From: Planctomycetota bacterium
GTDB taxonomy: Bacteria > Planctomycetota > UBA8742 > UBA2392
DNA length: 64,000 nt
Reading direction: 5' to 3'
Assembly (NCBI GenBank): GCA_020849795.1
Contig: JADZFR010000051.1
Location: forward strand, 19,821 to 83,820
In this document: one piece after another, positions 25,241 to 33,462 of the stretch
Position numbering within the stretch: position 1 is the first letter of the stretch
Layout: every line of letters begins with the position of its first letter
Program-made: the position numbers and the translations under genes
The notes under the pieces: generated by a model
The model's database searches: none
Seen by the model: the letters and a program-made list of their open reading frames with translations, nothing else
What the model was told of the DNA's origin: nothing

Positions 25241-27292
25241 CTATTCGCCTGCTGGTGCCGCTGATGGTGGGGTCACCGGGTCCAGACTGATCTTCACGGC
25301 TACTTCGCTGACGGCATAGCTCAGGTCCGGCACAGACTTCGTGGACAAAGGCGCCGGCCGGCCGGGCGAAACCTCAAAGCTGCCGCCCTGGGGCACGATC
25401 TCGGTCAGTTTGAAGACGCTACCCTGGCCACCGGCCACCGTCGGAGAAACAACCGTGACCGTGAAGCTGATGTTGTCCCACTTGATCTTCTCTGCGTCGG
25501 TATCTTTCACGCCATCCAGCTGCCCCGTGTCTTTGAAGTGCTGAAGCAGGCGCTTCTTCACCTCGGTCACCAGCAGGGCGCTGCTTCCCTCAGTCAGGGC
25601 TGTTTTCAGGCCGTCGTTGGCGCCTTGCGACGAGCTGCTGCTTCCCACCTCGATGGCGACGTTCGCGCGGAAGGTAAGGTTGCGCTTCTGCGTGAAGTAG
25701 CCGCCCTCGGTGGCGCCTTCCGGAAGCACATACGCGCCCGCGGCGATTTCCTGCGTCACCCAAACCACCTGCGAGCCGGTGAGAGACTCACCGCTGCCGG
25801 CACTCTTGTTGTTGATGTGCGCCCAGTACACCTTGTTGCCTTCGCCCTGCTTGTCAGTGTGGGCGCCCAAAGCCGCCTGCATCGAGTCCGCAACCAGCCC
25901 CGGCAGGATGTTGTGGCGCACGTACAACGGCTGCGGGGGCTGCACTACACCCTCCACGGTCGCGCCAGGCAGCGTGGCGATGCGTCCTTCGACCAGGTTG
26001 CGCAGCGACAGCGCGGTGTCTGAAAGCGCGCCCAAGTTGCCGGCGGTGTTGAACTCTGCGTCGCGAGCGGTGGCAAGCTTTGCGGTGCCGTCGGCCGATG
26101 CCACCAGAGGCTCGACACCGCTGGTCGCCAGAATCGAAAGCAGCAGGGCGATGACGCCGCCCGCCACCGCGATCCCGCCGCCAATGAAGAACGGCATGCG
26201 CAGCTTTTCGGTTTCCTTGGCGCTCAGGTACTCAGCCGGGATCAGGTTGATCCGGTTCAGTCCTTCAAGCCCAAGGCCCTGCAACCCAAGCCCTATGGCC
26301 ACAGCCAGGCTTTGAATGCTGTTCTGGACTTCGCTTGGGTCAACCGTGCGCGCCAGCGCGATGCGTTGCGGAGTGTCCACCTTGTGCACGTTGTACTGCA
26401 ACTGCTGCTCAAAGAACTTCTTGATGTTCAGCAGCTTGCTGCCGTTGCCCATCATCACCAGCTGGTTGATGTTCGCGGCTTCATTCTGGCTTTTGTAGAA
26501 GCCCACGGCGCGATAGATCTCGCCGACCATTTCTTTGAGCGGCGGCTTCATCGCCTCAAACACAGCCGCGGCGTCCTTGGACTTTGCGGCGTTGCGCTTG
26601 AGTTTTTCCGCCTGTTCGGCACTGAGCTTGAAGCGCGCGCGCAGGGCCTTGGTGATGTCGTTGCCGGCGACCGGCACGACGCGAACGTAGGTCTTCTGGC
26701 CGTCAATCAGGATGACGTCGGTGTTGTCGGCGCCGATGTCGATGGCGACACAGCAGTCGCTGATCGTGTCGTCCATCTCGAACTTGATGTAGTTGTAGAT
26801 GCCCAGGGGCGCGACCTGCACGCCCTTGATCTGCAAGCCACCGTTTTCACAGATGTTTACAATCTTGTCCACGGCCTCTTTCTTGGCCGCGTACAAGTTG
26901 ACCTTGCGCTCGTCGGGGTCTGCGTCTTCGATGTTCTGGTAGTCCCAGACGGCCTCTTCCAGCTTGATTGGAATCTGGCTGCGCGCCTCGTTCAGGATGG
27001 TCTCGCGAATCTGGTCGTCGCCGACGGGCGGCAGGCTGATGATTCGGCCCAGCGTGTTCTGGCCCGAAATCGATACAAACACCGTGTCATCACGCTTGAT
27101 GCCCTTGCGGGTGCGCAGGTCATTCAGGGCGCCGGACGTGGCGTCTTCAGCCGATGTGCCGGCCCCCAGGCCGAAATCACTCAGGCTGATGATCTCGACC
27201 TCTTCAAGCGTCGCGCTGCCGCGGTCGCCTGAAACCTTGACTGCCTTGACGCTGGACGTGCCCAGCTCAATGCCCCATGCCGATTTTGCCAT
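25241..27292 (-). CDS. pilM: PilM-PilN fusion protein (type IV pilus inner-membrane platform)
   Basis: 683 aa from the ATG at 27292 (GAGGG upstream). Residues 1-345 are an actin-like PilM: phosphate-1 loop WGIELGTSSVKAVKV, ILNEARSQIPIKLEEAVWDY, phosphate-2 CVAIDIGADNTDVILIDG and the adenosine motif VMMGNGSKLLNIKKFF. At 348-352 comes INLIP, the peptide by which a separate PilN normally docks on PilM. A membrane helix (about 368-389) and a 290-residue periplasmic part of PilN type follow. The two partners are thus one chain. PilM/PilN align the motor with the periplasmic PilO/PilP/PilQ assembly. The gene heads an operon with the PilO-like and EF-hand genes. Confidence 0.85.
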   Translation of the reverse strand: MAKSAWGIELGTSSVKAVKVSGDRGSATLEEVEIISLSDFGLGAGTSAEDATSGALNDLRTRKGIKRDDTVFVSISGQNTLGRIISLPPVGDDQIRETILNEARSQIPIKLEEAVWDYQNIEDADPDERKVNLYAAKKEAVDKIVNICENGGLQIKGVQVAPLGIYNYIKFEMDDTISDCCVAIDIGADNTDVILIDGQKTYVRVVPVAGNDITKALRARFKLSAEQAEKLKRNAAKSKDAAAVFEAMKPPLKEMVGEIYRAVGFYKSQNEAANINQLVMMGNGSKLLNIKKFFEQQLQYNVHKVDTPQRIALARTVDPSEVQNSIQSLAVAIGLGLQGLGLEGLNRINLIPAEYLSAKETEKLRMPFFIGGGIAVAGGVIALLLSILATSGVEPLVASADGTAKLATARDAEFNTAGNLGALSDTALSLRNLVEGRIATLPGATVEGVVQPPQPLYVRHNILPGLVADSMQAALGAHTDKQGEGNKVYWAHINNKSAGSGESLTGSQVVWVTQEIAAGAYVLPEGATEGGYFTQKRNLTFRANVAIEVGSSSSSQGANDGLKTALTEGSSALLVTEVKKRLLQHFKDTGQLDGVKDTDAEKIKWDNISFTVTVVSPTVAGGQGSVFKLTEIVPQGGSFEVSPGRPAPLSTKSVPDLSYAVSEVAVKISLDPVTPPSAAPAGE

Positions 27293-27381
27293 GAGTCCCT
27301 CGAAACGCAGGCGCAAGCAGATTGGCAGAGCCAACCTAGCTGACGAGACAGATTCTTCGATTCCGCGTTGGGGGTCTAAAC

Positions 27382-27410
27382 AGCATGGCCCAGAACGCTC
27401 CCAACGTCAA
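27382..27410 (-). promoter_or_regulatory. Putative promoter of the pilus operon
   Basis: Minus strand TTGACG (27410-27405), 17-base spacer, CATGCT (27387-27382), about 90 bases before the PilM-PilN start. The -35 box is good, the -10 poor. Confidence 0.3.
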
Positions 27411-27456
27411 GCGGGGATTATGCTTACTCGTCGAATGCACATGACATTGGTCGGCA

Positions 27457-28437
27457 TCAGATGCCAGCCGGCAGGTGCGGGCTTTTGGTGAAAAAGTCGG
27501 CGATCACGCGCCTGACGAGCGCCGGTTGGGTCCGGTTGGGTGCGGCAACGCCTTCCTTATCTACAAACGCCAGCTTGGGGGTCGGGTCGGAGGTGTCTTC
27601 CGCCTGCCACAGCCCGTCACCCGGAGCCTCTTTGTTCAGACGCGACGCCAGTTCGGACCAGTCGAGGCGCGGCTTGAAGGGGCGGCTCTGCAACTCGAAC
27701 CATGAGAGTGTCGTGAGTCGCAGTTCGTACTTTGCGGTGGCGTTATCACCGACGAGGACTGTCAGTATCCTGTCGCACGCGGTGGCAGTGTTGATCGCCG
27801 TTTCGTGGAGGGGCTCAGCCGTGGTCACAACAGCCAGGTCGAGCGCATGGAAGATCTCCGCTTCGGCTTCTTCTTCGCGCAGCAGACGCAGGTGCTGCTG
27901 GATGGTCCAGAACTCGCGCGCAAACCAGTCGGCATGGGTATCAGGGTTTGCCAACCATTGCGGCAAGTGCTGCAGCGCAAACTCGTATTGCGCCTGTCGT
28001 GCCTCTTGATCACTTGTGAACAATGAGGTCTTGACCGGGCTGTTGTCGGCCTTGGTCAAGGCGGTCAGCGTCAAGTCGAGCTTGACGCCGTCCGGAGTCG
28101 TGAACAAAGAGAAGTCGCCGGCTGCTGCAGCGGCCACAAGCGTGTGCGCGTGCACATTGGCCAATGCGGGCTCGATGCAGGCGAACGCGCTGCACACGCC
28201 GTCGGTATCGTAGTGATTGTTCGTCACGACGCTGATGCCGCGCAACAGTTCATCACGGTCGGGCGCACCTGCCAGCCGCAGGCACATGCCCGTGGAAAGG
28301 TCATGGCGAAAGCGCTCGGGCGTGCGGTTGCCGGGCCAGTGCGAAAGATTGAGCCTTCCAGGCGCTGTGCCGTCGACACTGATGCACGCATCGGCGTCGA
28401 GCGCGCTGTGCCAATGTTTGTAAACCAGCAAGGTCAT
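27457..28437 (-). CDS. Uncharacterised protein with NNHYDTDG motif (DUF6687-like)
   Basis: 326 aa, soluble, no signal peptide. The notable motif is VVTNNHYDTDGVCSAFA (about residues 71-87). An aspartate-rich HYDTDG loop of this type resembles the metal-binding DxDG loops of DHH-like phosphoesterases, and I recall it from a family of unknown function (DUF6687), but the assignment is from memory. Other conserved-looking parts are AREFWTIQQHLRLLREEEAEAE and a C-terminal TQPALVRRVIADFF. No Shine-Dalgarno is obvious. It stands alone between the pilus operon promoter and rpiB, which is 65 bases away. Confidence 0.55.
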   Translation of the reverse strand: MTLLVYKHWHSALDADACISVDGTAPGRLNLSHWPGNRTPERFRHDLSTGMCLRLAGAPDRDELLRGISVVTNNHYDTDGVCSAFACIEPALANVHAHTLVAAAAAGDFSLFTTPDGVKLDLTLTALTKADNSPVKTSLFTSDQEARQAQYEFALQHLPQWLANPDTHADWFAREFWTIQQHLRLLREEEAEAEIFHALDLAVVTTAEPLHETAINTATACDRILTVLVGDNATAKYELRLTTLSWFELQSRPFKPRLDWSELASRLNKEAPGDGLWQAEDTSDPTPKLAFVDKEGVAAPNRTQPALVRRVIADFFTKSPHLPAGI

Positions 28438-28502
28438 GGCCGGAGGTTAGCTAAGCCGCCCGCGAAGCGTGGCATGAATTCTCGTCGCAAGCGTCGGGCC
28501 GC

Positions 28503-28967
28503 CTATTCGCCGGGTGCCTCAATTTTCACGCTGCCGTCGATGTGCCCGATCTTGGCAACCCGGCCCTCGTGGCGGCCGCCATCAAACTCGGCGCGCAGGA
28601 ACACATCCAGCGCATGGGTCACGACATCTTCACCCATGCTGCGCTGGCCGAAGCACGCGACGTTGGCGTTGTTGTGCCGCCGCGACATCTCGGCTTCCCA
28701 CGCGTCGTGCACGACTACCGCGCGTATGCCGGGTATCTTGTTGGCGCTCATGCACATGCCGATGCCGCTGCCGCACACCAGCACGCCGCGCTGTGCATCG
28801 CCGCGGGCCACCACCCGGGCTGCGCGTTCGGCGAAGTCGGGGTAGTCCACACGCTGCTCGTCCATCGGGCCCTCGTCGAGGACCTGGTGGCCCGCTTTGC
28901 GCAGATGCTCAATGATCGTCTGCTTCAGCTTGAATCCCGCGTGATCGGAGGCAATGGCGATGATCAT
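28503..28967 (-). CDS. rpiB: Ribose-5-phosphate isomerase B
   Basis: 154 aa, normal length. N-terminal IAIASDHAGFKLK, then DYPDFAERAARVV, and the active-site segment GVLVCGSGIGMCMSANKIPGIRAV with catalytic Cys65; also DAWEAEMSRRHNNANVACFGQR. It interconverts ribulose 5-phosphate and ribose 5-phosphate in the pentose phosphate pathway. Its ATG overlaps the stop of the upstream Sua5-phosphatase gene by four bases. The same three functions (sua5/ywlC, ywlE, rpiB/ywlF) are neighbours in Bacillus subtilis, supporting all three calls. Confidence 0.95.
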   Translation of the reverse strand: MIIAIASDHAGFKLKQTIIEHLRKAGHQVLDEGPMDEQRVDYPDFAERAARVVARGDAQRGVLVCGSGIGMCMSANKIPGIRAVVVHDAWEAEMSRRHNNANVACFGQRSMGEDVVTHALDVFLRAEFDGGRHEGRVAKIGHIDGSVKIEAPGE

Positions 28968-30019
28968 GGCGAATCTCCCTGCCCGCAGAATAGTTTCAAG
29001 AACTCGGATTCCAACGCGCCGCCATCGGCCCAGCGCGCGAGCAGGTCCGCGCGCATCTGCGCCACCACTTGCCTGGCGGTGCGCTCGTACACGCCGGGGG
29101 GCTTGCCCATCGGGTCATCGATCTGCCAGTGAAGCACCTTGCCCGGCGCCGCGTCGTCCACGTCGGCTGCCACGTCATCGCCCATCGACACGCACAGCGC
29201 CGGCAGCACCGCCGGATCAAGCGGCTGGGGCACGTGCGACGCCATTGCCACATGATAGTGCCGCGCGGCCTGTTGCATGTCGGGTGGGGAGCGCTTTGCC
29301 GACCGAGCAATCAGTCCGCTGCTGGTCGGAGCATAAGCGGGCACGAAGTCGCGCACCTGTCCCAACAGCCACCTCTGCATCGCCTCAAGCAGCCGGTGCG
29401 CAAACGCGCTTCGATTGAGATTGCCCAGGCAAACGAAGTGGACCGACTGCGTGTACATCTGGGCCAACCTGTCTTTCTCAAGGGCGCCGCGGCGCAGAAT
29501 CTCGATCCCGGCGGGCAGTAGGCGGACAACACTGCTGGGCGGCCGCTCGGGCAACACGCCGCCATCGACGACCGCATCCAGACCCAGCTTCGCGATTTCC
29601 TGCGGGTCGCGCAGCGGCGGCTGGCCGTGTTCGTTCGCGCTGGTGGCGACCACGGGCGCGCCCACCGCGTCAAGCAGCGCTGAGCCAACAGCGTGCCGGA
29701 CTACCCGCAACCCCAGCGACGACGTGCCCCTTGCCACTACCACGGTTGCACCGTTGGGTGTGAGTGTCCGGACGGCAAACTCCTCGGCGGGCAGCAGGGG
29801 CCCTGCTACCCGGATCGCAAAGTCAGTGCTTCCGGCGTGAAGTGAAAAGCCTTCGCTGCGGCCGCCCTTGAAGGACTTGAGCGCTGCATTGCCGAAGTCA
29901 GAGTCTGCGAGGGCAGCCACGCCGTACACGGTGTCTGTGGGAAAGCCCACCAGCGCACCGTCGCGCAGCATGCTTGCGGCTTCGTCAAGTTGGCTTGGCG
30001 GCAGAATCTTTGCGGGCAT
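28964..30019 (-). CDS. Fusion: Sua5/YrdC threonylcarbamoyl-AMP synthase plus low-molecular-weight phosphatase
   Basis: 351 aa from the ATG at 30019, which gives the normal YrdC beginning (PSQLDEAASMLRDGALVGFPTDTVYG); it overlaps pssA by 35 bases. Residues 1-185 are a Sua5/TsaC domain: FPTDTVYGVAAL (26-37), KGGRSEGFSLH, VVATSANEHGQPP, PSSVVRLLPAG. This makes threonylcarbamoyl-AMP for the t6A37 base of tRNAs. Residues 190-351 are a low-molecular-weight phosphatase: P-loop CLGNLNRS with Cys197 and Arg203, and the general-acid loop DDPMGKP (301-307). The second half resembles YwlE-type protein-arginine or tyrosine phosphatases; its substrate is not decided by sequence. The chain reads without a break, so it is a real fusion. 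Confidence 0.85.
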   Translation of the reverse strand: MPAKILPPSQLDEAASMLRDGALVGFPTDTVYGVAALADSDFGNAALKSFKGGRSEGFSLHAGSTDFAIRVAGPLLPAEEFAVRTLTPNGATVVVARGTSSLGLRVVRHAVGSALLDAVGAPVVATSANEHGQPPLRDPQEIAKLGLDAVVDGGVLPERPPSSVVRLLPAGIEILRRGALEKDRLAQMYTQSVHFVCLGNLNRSAFAHRLLEAMQRWLLGQVRDFVPAYAPTSSGLIARSAKRSPPDMQQAARHYHVAMASHVPQPLDPAVLPALCVSMGDDVAADVDDAAPGKVLHWQIDDPMGKPPGVYERTARQVVAQMRADLLARWADGGALESEFLKLFCGQGDSP

Positions 30020-31052
30020 CGTCCACGATTGGTTGGCGGGCGTTCTCTTCAAGGCGCCGGCGTTTGCGCTCTGCAATTGCGAGACGCCGACCCAGCAGCC
30101 CCCGGTTTCGCAGAAAACGATAGGCAAAGTATATGGGACCGGAAAGGACATACCCAAACATCAGCCCCGGCACCAGCAGCTTCCAGTAATCAATCAACAT
30201 TACCACGGTCACTGCAATCAAGAGAATGAACACCATGGTCTTCAGGCTTTGGCGCCGCGACACAAGCCGATTGAACAGGTGCACATAGCGAATGCGCGTC
30301 ACCATCATCAAGCCGATGAAGGCACAGGTGATCGGGATGACGAACCTCAAGATCCACGGCCATGGTTGCTGGCTGAATGCCGGATAGTGGTCGTACAGCC
30401 AGGTGCAACCCAGCATCAACGCGCACACGCTGGCGGCAGCCGCCGGGCTGGGCAGCCCGTGAAACACGCTGTGGTCGTCGACCTCGCTGGTTTCGACATT
30501 GAAGCGCGCCAGTCGCAGAATGGCACAGCATGCGTAAAGGCCGCACACGGCCCACAGCAGTTTCGTGTCAAAGTCGAAAGCGAACGGCGGGCGCGCAAAA
30601 AAGAACTCGCCACCGACGCGAATCATCATGGCCGGCGCAACACCGAACGTGACGGCATCGCACAGGCTGTCCAGCTCAGCGCCGAAGCGCCCGGTGGTCG
30701 CGGTCATGCGCGCGACCTTGCCGTCCATGGCGTCAAACAGCATACCCGCGCCGATCAGCAGCGCCGCATAGCCCAGCCGAAGCGTCACCTCGGCGCCATT
30801 GCCAATCCCCATAGCTGCAAATGCCTTCGCAAGTTCGATCAGGGCGGCGATGCCGCAGATCGCGTTGCCCAGCGTCAGCGCGGTCGGCAACATCGCCAGC
30901 CCGGGCATGCGCTGCCGCTTGCGGCGGCGGGCTGTGCTCACCGATGCATGGCTGCCAGACTCACTTGACGTGTCAAGCTGTATGATGCGGCCACTGGCCG
31001 AGGACGGCGGCAGGCGGTCGCTGCTGGATGGGACTTTGCTGTCGGGCATCAT
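29985..31052 (-). CDS. pssA: CDP-diacylglycerol-serine O-phosphatidyltransferase
   Basis: 355 aa from the ATG at 31052, where ATGA overlaps the upstream stop by four bases. A 50-residue Ser/Arg-rich cytosolic tail precedes a multi-pass membrane enzyme. The CDP-alcohol phosphotransferase signature is complete: DG (110-111), AR (114-115), Gly124, Asp128 and Asp132 (FDAMDGKVARM.. GAELDSLCD), followed by AVTFGVAPA, which is typical of the PssA class. It makes phosphatidylserine, the substrate of the Psd encoded four genes upstream in the same operon. Confidence 0.92.
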   Translation of the reverse strand: MMPDSKVPSSSDRLPPSSASGRIIQLDTSSESGSHASVSTARRRKRQRMPGLAMLPTALTLGNAICGIAALIELAKAFAAMGIGNGAEVTLRLGYAALLIGAGMLFDAMDGKVARMTATTGRFGAELDSLCDAVTFGVAPAMMIRVGGEFFFARPPFAFDFDTKLLWAVCGLYACCAILRLARFNVETSEVDDHSVFHGLPSPAAAASVCALMLGCTWLYDHYPAFSQQPWPWILRFVIPITCAFIGLMMVTRIRYVHLFNRLVSRRQSLKTMVFILLIAVTVVMLIDYWKLLVPGLMFGYVLSGPIYFAYRFLRNRGLLGRRLAIAERKRRRLEENARQPIVDDARKDSAAKPT

Positions 31053-32248
31053 TCTTTGGGTGCTTCCCAACCCATCTCTTTCAGTATTCCGGCAGCGCCA
31101 TCGCATGCGGACGGCACGCCAATGACAATCACGCGAGTGCCGAACGCCGTAACGATCGCCTGCTGTTCCTGCGCGTCGAGCGCCGTTTCGATGGCATCAA
31201 CGACCACCTGCACACCACCTGCTGCGCGCAGGTTTTCAGGCCCGCCCGGCGTTGTCTTCTGGCGCTGGTACGAGGCGTCGATGCGCTTCAGCAGTGTTGC
31301 CGTCTCAAACATACCGCACCCGCCGTACTCAGTCGTGTCGACATGGCGAAAGCAGACCACTCCAAGCGCCGTCGAGGTCGTGAACTCGTAGCCGCCATGG
31401 CGCACGATCGACTCAAGAAGCGACGCGCAAGTGTCGCTGCCACGCATGGTCGTGTGTTCGTCGGCAAACATCGTGGCGACCGAGTGGTGCACCACAAAGT
31501 CAGCCGAGGCCAGCTTACACAGCCCGGCGACCACACTTCCCAGCGGCCGGTCGTCGGCTTCGTACTTCACCGCGCCGGCAGAGAGCTTTGCCAAGTGCGC
31601 GCGGCCTGCAATCGTGTACGGGTGGTCGCCGCCGGCGTCAGACACCAGCAGCTCAAGCAGTTCGCGCACGCGGGTGTGCGTCCAGTGGTCTGTTGTAAGC
31701 AGAATGCGCTCCCCCACCACCGAGCACGCGGGCTGCGTATCCCACAGCACATCGAGCAGCAGACAGATCAGGTGCGCCAGGCTTTCGGCGCCGGTTGCCA
31801 GGTACAGCTCATCTTTGCTGCCCGGGGAACTCTTGGCCCGTTCCTCATCGGGGTGGCCATACGCGCGCACATAGTCCACAAAGCGGCCAGACAGCACACT
31901 TACGTCGTAACCGCGCGTGAACCGGTGGCCGCCCGCCTCAGGGACCTCGCGCACAACCAGCCGCTTGCCGTCGGCTACGACACTCAGGCCGGTCGCCACG
32001 GAGAACAGTTTTGCGGCGTGCGCCAGTTCAATCTTCTGAACGCTGAGCCACACCGGCGTTTCCATCTCCGGCGGTACATCCCCCAGGTCCAGCCGCAGGC
32101 GTGCAGACTTCGCGAACTCGGTCAGTGCAATTTCAGCCGGCACACCCAGGTACGAAAGGTTAATCGTGGCCGGCTCCGGCTTGTCCTGCGAGTGCGCAGA
32201 CGAAAGCACCAGTGCCAGCACCACCAGTGCGAAGGCGGCGGTTCTCAT
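31049..32248 (-). CDS. Exported STN/secretin-N-domain-like protein (paralogue 2 of a tandem pair)
   Basis: 399 aa. Signal peptide MRTAAFALVVLALVLSSAHS. Residues about 25-105 (ATINLSYLGVPAEIALTEFAKSARLRLDL..TPVWLSVQKIELAHAAKLFSVATGLSVV) have the strand-helix-strand pattern of the STN/N0 domains found in secretins and TonB receptors. A second alpha/beta repeat is likely at 140-260. It ends with TRVIVIGVPSACDGAAGILKEMGWEAP, closely mirrored by the upstream gene's ARIVVMGGSDIVDAAAKILRELGWKEP, so the two are tandem paralogues. Starts and stops overlap by four bases on both sides. Function unknown; periplasmic, no membrane barrel. Confidence 0.65.
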   Translation of the reverse strand: MRTAAFALVVLALVLSSAHSQDKPEPATINLSYLGVPAEIALTEFAKSARLRLDLGDVPPEMETPVWLSVQKIELAHAAKLFSVATGLSVVADGKRLVVREVPEAGGHRFTRGYDVSVLSGRFVDYVRAYGHPDEERAKSSPGSKDELYLATGAESLAHLICLLLDVLWDTQPACSVVGERILLTTDHWTHTRVRELLELLVSDAGGDHPYTIAGRAHLAKLSAGAVKYEADDRPLGSVVAGLCKLASADFVVHHSVATMFADEHTTMRGSDTCASLLESIVRHGGYEFTTSTALGVVCFRHVDTTEYGGCGMFETATLLKRIDASYQRQKTTPGGPENLRAAGGVQVVVDAIETALDAQEQQAIVTAFGTRVIVIGVPSACDGAAGILKEMGWEAPKE

Positions 32249-33456
32249 TTGCCGCTCCTTTCTTCTTTACCAGTGTCCTTGGCAGGTTCTTTCCAGCCGA
32301 GTTCACGCAGAATCTTTGCCGCGGCGTCCACGATGTCACTGCCGCCCATGACCACAATGCGAGCGCCATAAGCCAGCACCTGCGGAAGATGCCCCGCGCT
32401 TTCAAGCTGAGCCTCAAGGGCATCGACGATCACAGCGATGCCGCCACGAGCCTTGAGCGAAAGTTCATCGGGATTATCCGCTCCCTCGGCCATTTCCTTG
32501 TACTGCTTCTCAAGGTCGGCCAGCAGCGCATCGAGCGCGAACACCCGGTAACTCGGAGTGCCTGCGTAGTGCAACTGGTGAAGCCGCATCGCCCCATGGC
32601 GGGCGTCCACGTAAAACCCGTGTTCGGCCGCCAGCAGCGCAAGCACTTCGTTCGGGCCGGCTTCCATGTCCGCAACATCGGCGGCGTCGTCAAGAAACAC
32701 CGTCTCGAGCAATGAGCGGTGCACATATACCGGCGCCGGAAACTTCTCGAACAGCCGCCACAACGCCGCGCCAAAACTGCTAGCCGCAGACAACCCGCGC
32801 GGCGCATTCTTTTCGAGCGCAAGCCGGTGCGCCCGGTCCTGGCTTAGCGCAACGCTGTCGCCGCCTTTGTCAGCGGCCAAAAGCGACAACAGCTCTTCTA
32901 TGTTGCGCAATTCGTCGGCTGTGCGCGTGAACACGAGGCGCGTGCCGACGGGTGAGCCGGTGTCGGTGCTGGCGTCGCCCTCAAGCACCCGCTGCACCAC
33001 CTCAAGCAGTATCTCGGACGGGGCCTGCCCCGCCTCGGCGGGCAACGGCTTGTCGAAGCGCTTGCGGTAGTCGCGAAAGGCCGTGGTCAACACCTTGACG
33101 TCAAACCCGCGAACTTCGGGCTTGCCCACAGCCGAGCCATCCAACCGGCAACGCAGCATCCGCGCCTCAGCATCAAGCTGCAGGGCAACACGCCCGGATT
33201 CGGAAATCAGCTTCAGTGCCACCTCGGGCTTGACCTTGCGCGCGAGCACCCAGATCGGTTCCTCAAGTTCGTCGCTGTCCTCAAGCTCGCCAAGGTCGAC
33301 CTGGTAGCCAAGCTGACCGGCAAAGTCGGTCAGCGCCGCACCCAGCTCTGCGCCCGGATACACGCAGGTTACGTTCAGCTCCACCGGCTGAACCTGCGCC
33401 CGAGCCAGCGACGAGAGCGCGAGCAAGAGCACGCATACAGTAGCCAATCGCCTCAT
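32245..33456 (-). CDS. Exported STN/secretin-N-domain-like protein (paralogue 1 of a tandem pair)
   Basis: 403 aa. Signal peptide MRRLATVCVLLLALSSLARA. The mature start (LNVTCVYPGAELGAALTDF..YQVDL.. EEPIWVLARKVKPEVALKLISESGRVALQL) matches the paralogue downstream in order and spacing and looks like an STN/N0 domain. The middle contains TADELRNIEELLSLLAADKGGD, like secretin N1 domains that count residues between subunits, and the C-terminus repeats the IVVMGG..AAKILRELGW motif. It lies six bases after psd and overlaps the next gene by four bases, inside the phosphatidylethanolamine operon. No barrel-forming secretin core is present. Confidence 0.65.
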   Translation of the reverse strand: MRRLATVCVLLLALSSLARAQVQPVELNVTCVYPGAELGAALTDFAGQLGYQVDLGELEDSDELEEPIWVLARKVKPEVALKLISESGRVALQLDAEARMLRCRLDGSAVGKPEVRGFDVKVLTTAFRDYRKRFDKPLPAEAGQAPSEILLEVVQRVLEGDASTDTGSPVGTRLVFTRTADELRNIEELLSLLAADKGGDSVALSQDRAHRLALEKNAPRGLSAASSFGAALWRLFEKFPAPVYVHRSLLETVFLDDAADVADMEAGPNEVLALLAAEHGFYVDARHGAMRLHQLHYAGTPSYRVFALDALLADLEKQYKEMAEGADNPDELSLKARGGIAVIVDALEAQLESAGHLPQVLAYGARIVVMGGSDIVDAAAKILRELGWKEPAKDTGKEERSGK

Positions 33457-33462
33457 TCATCC

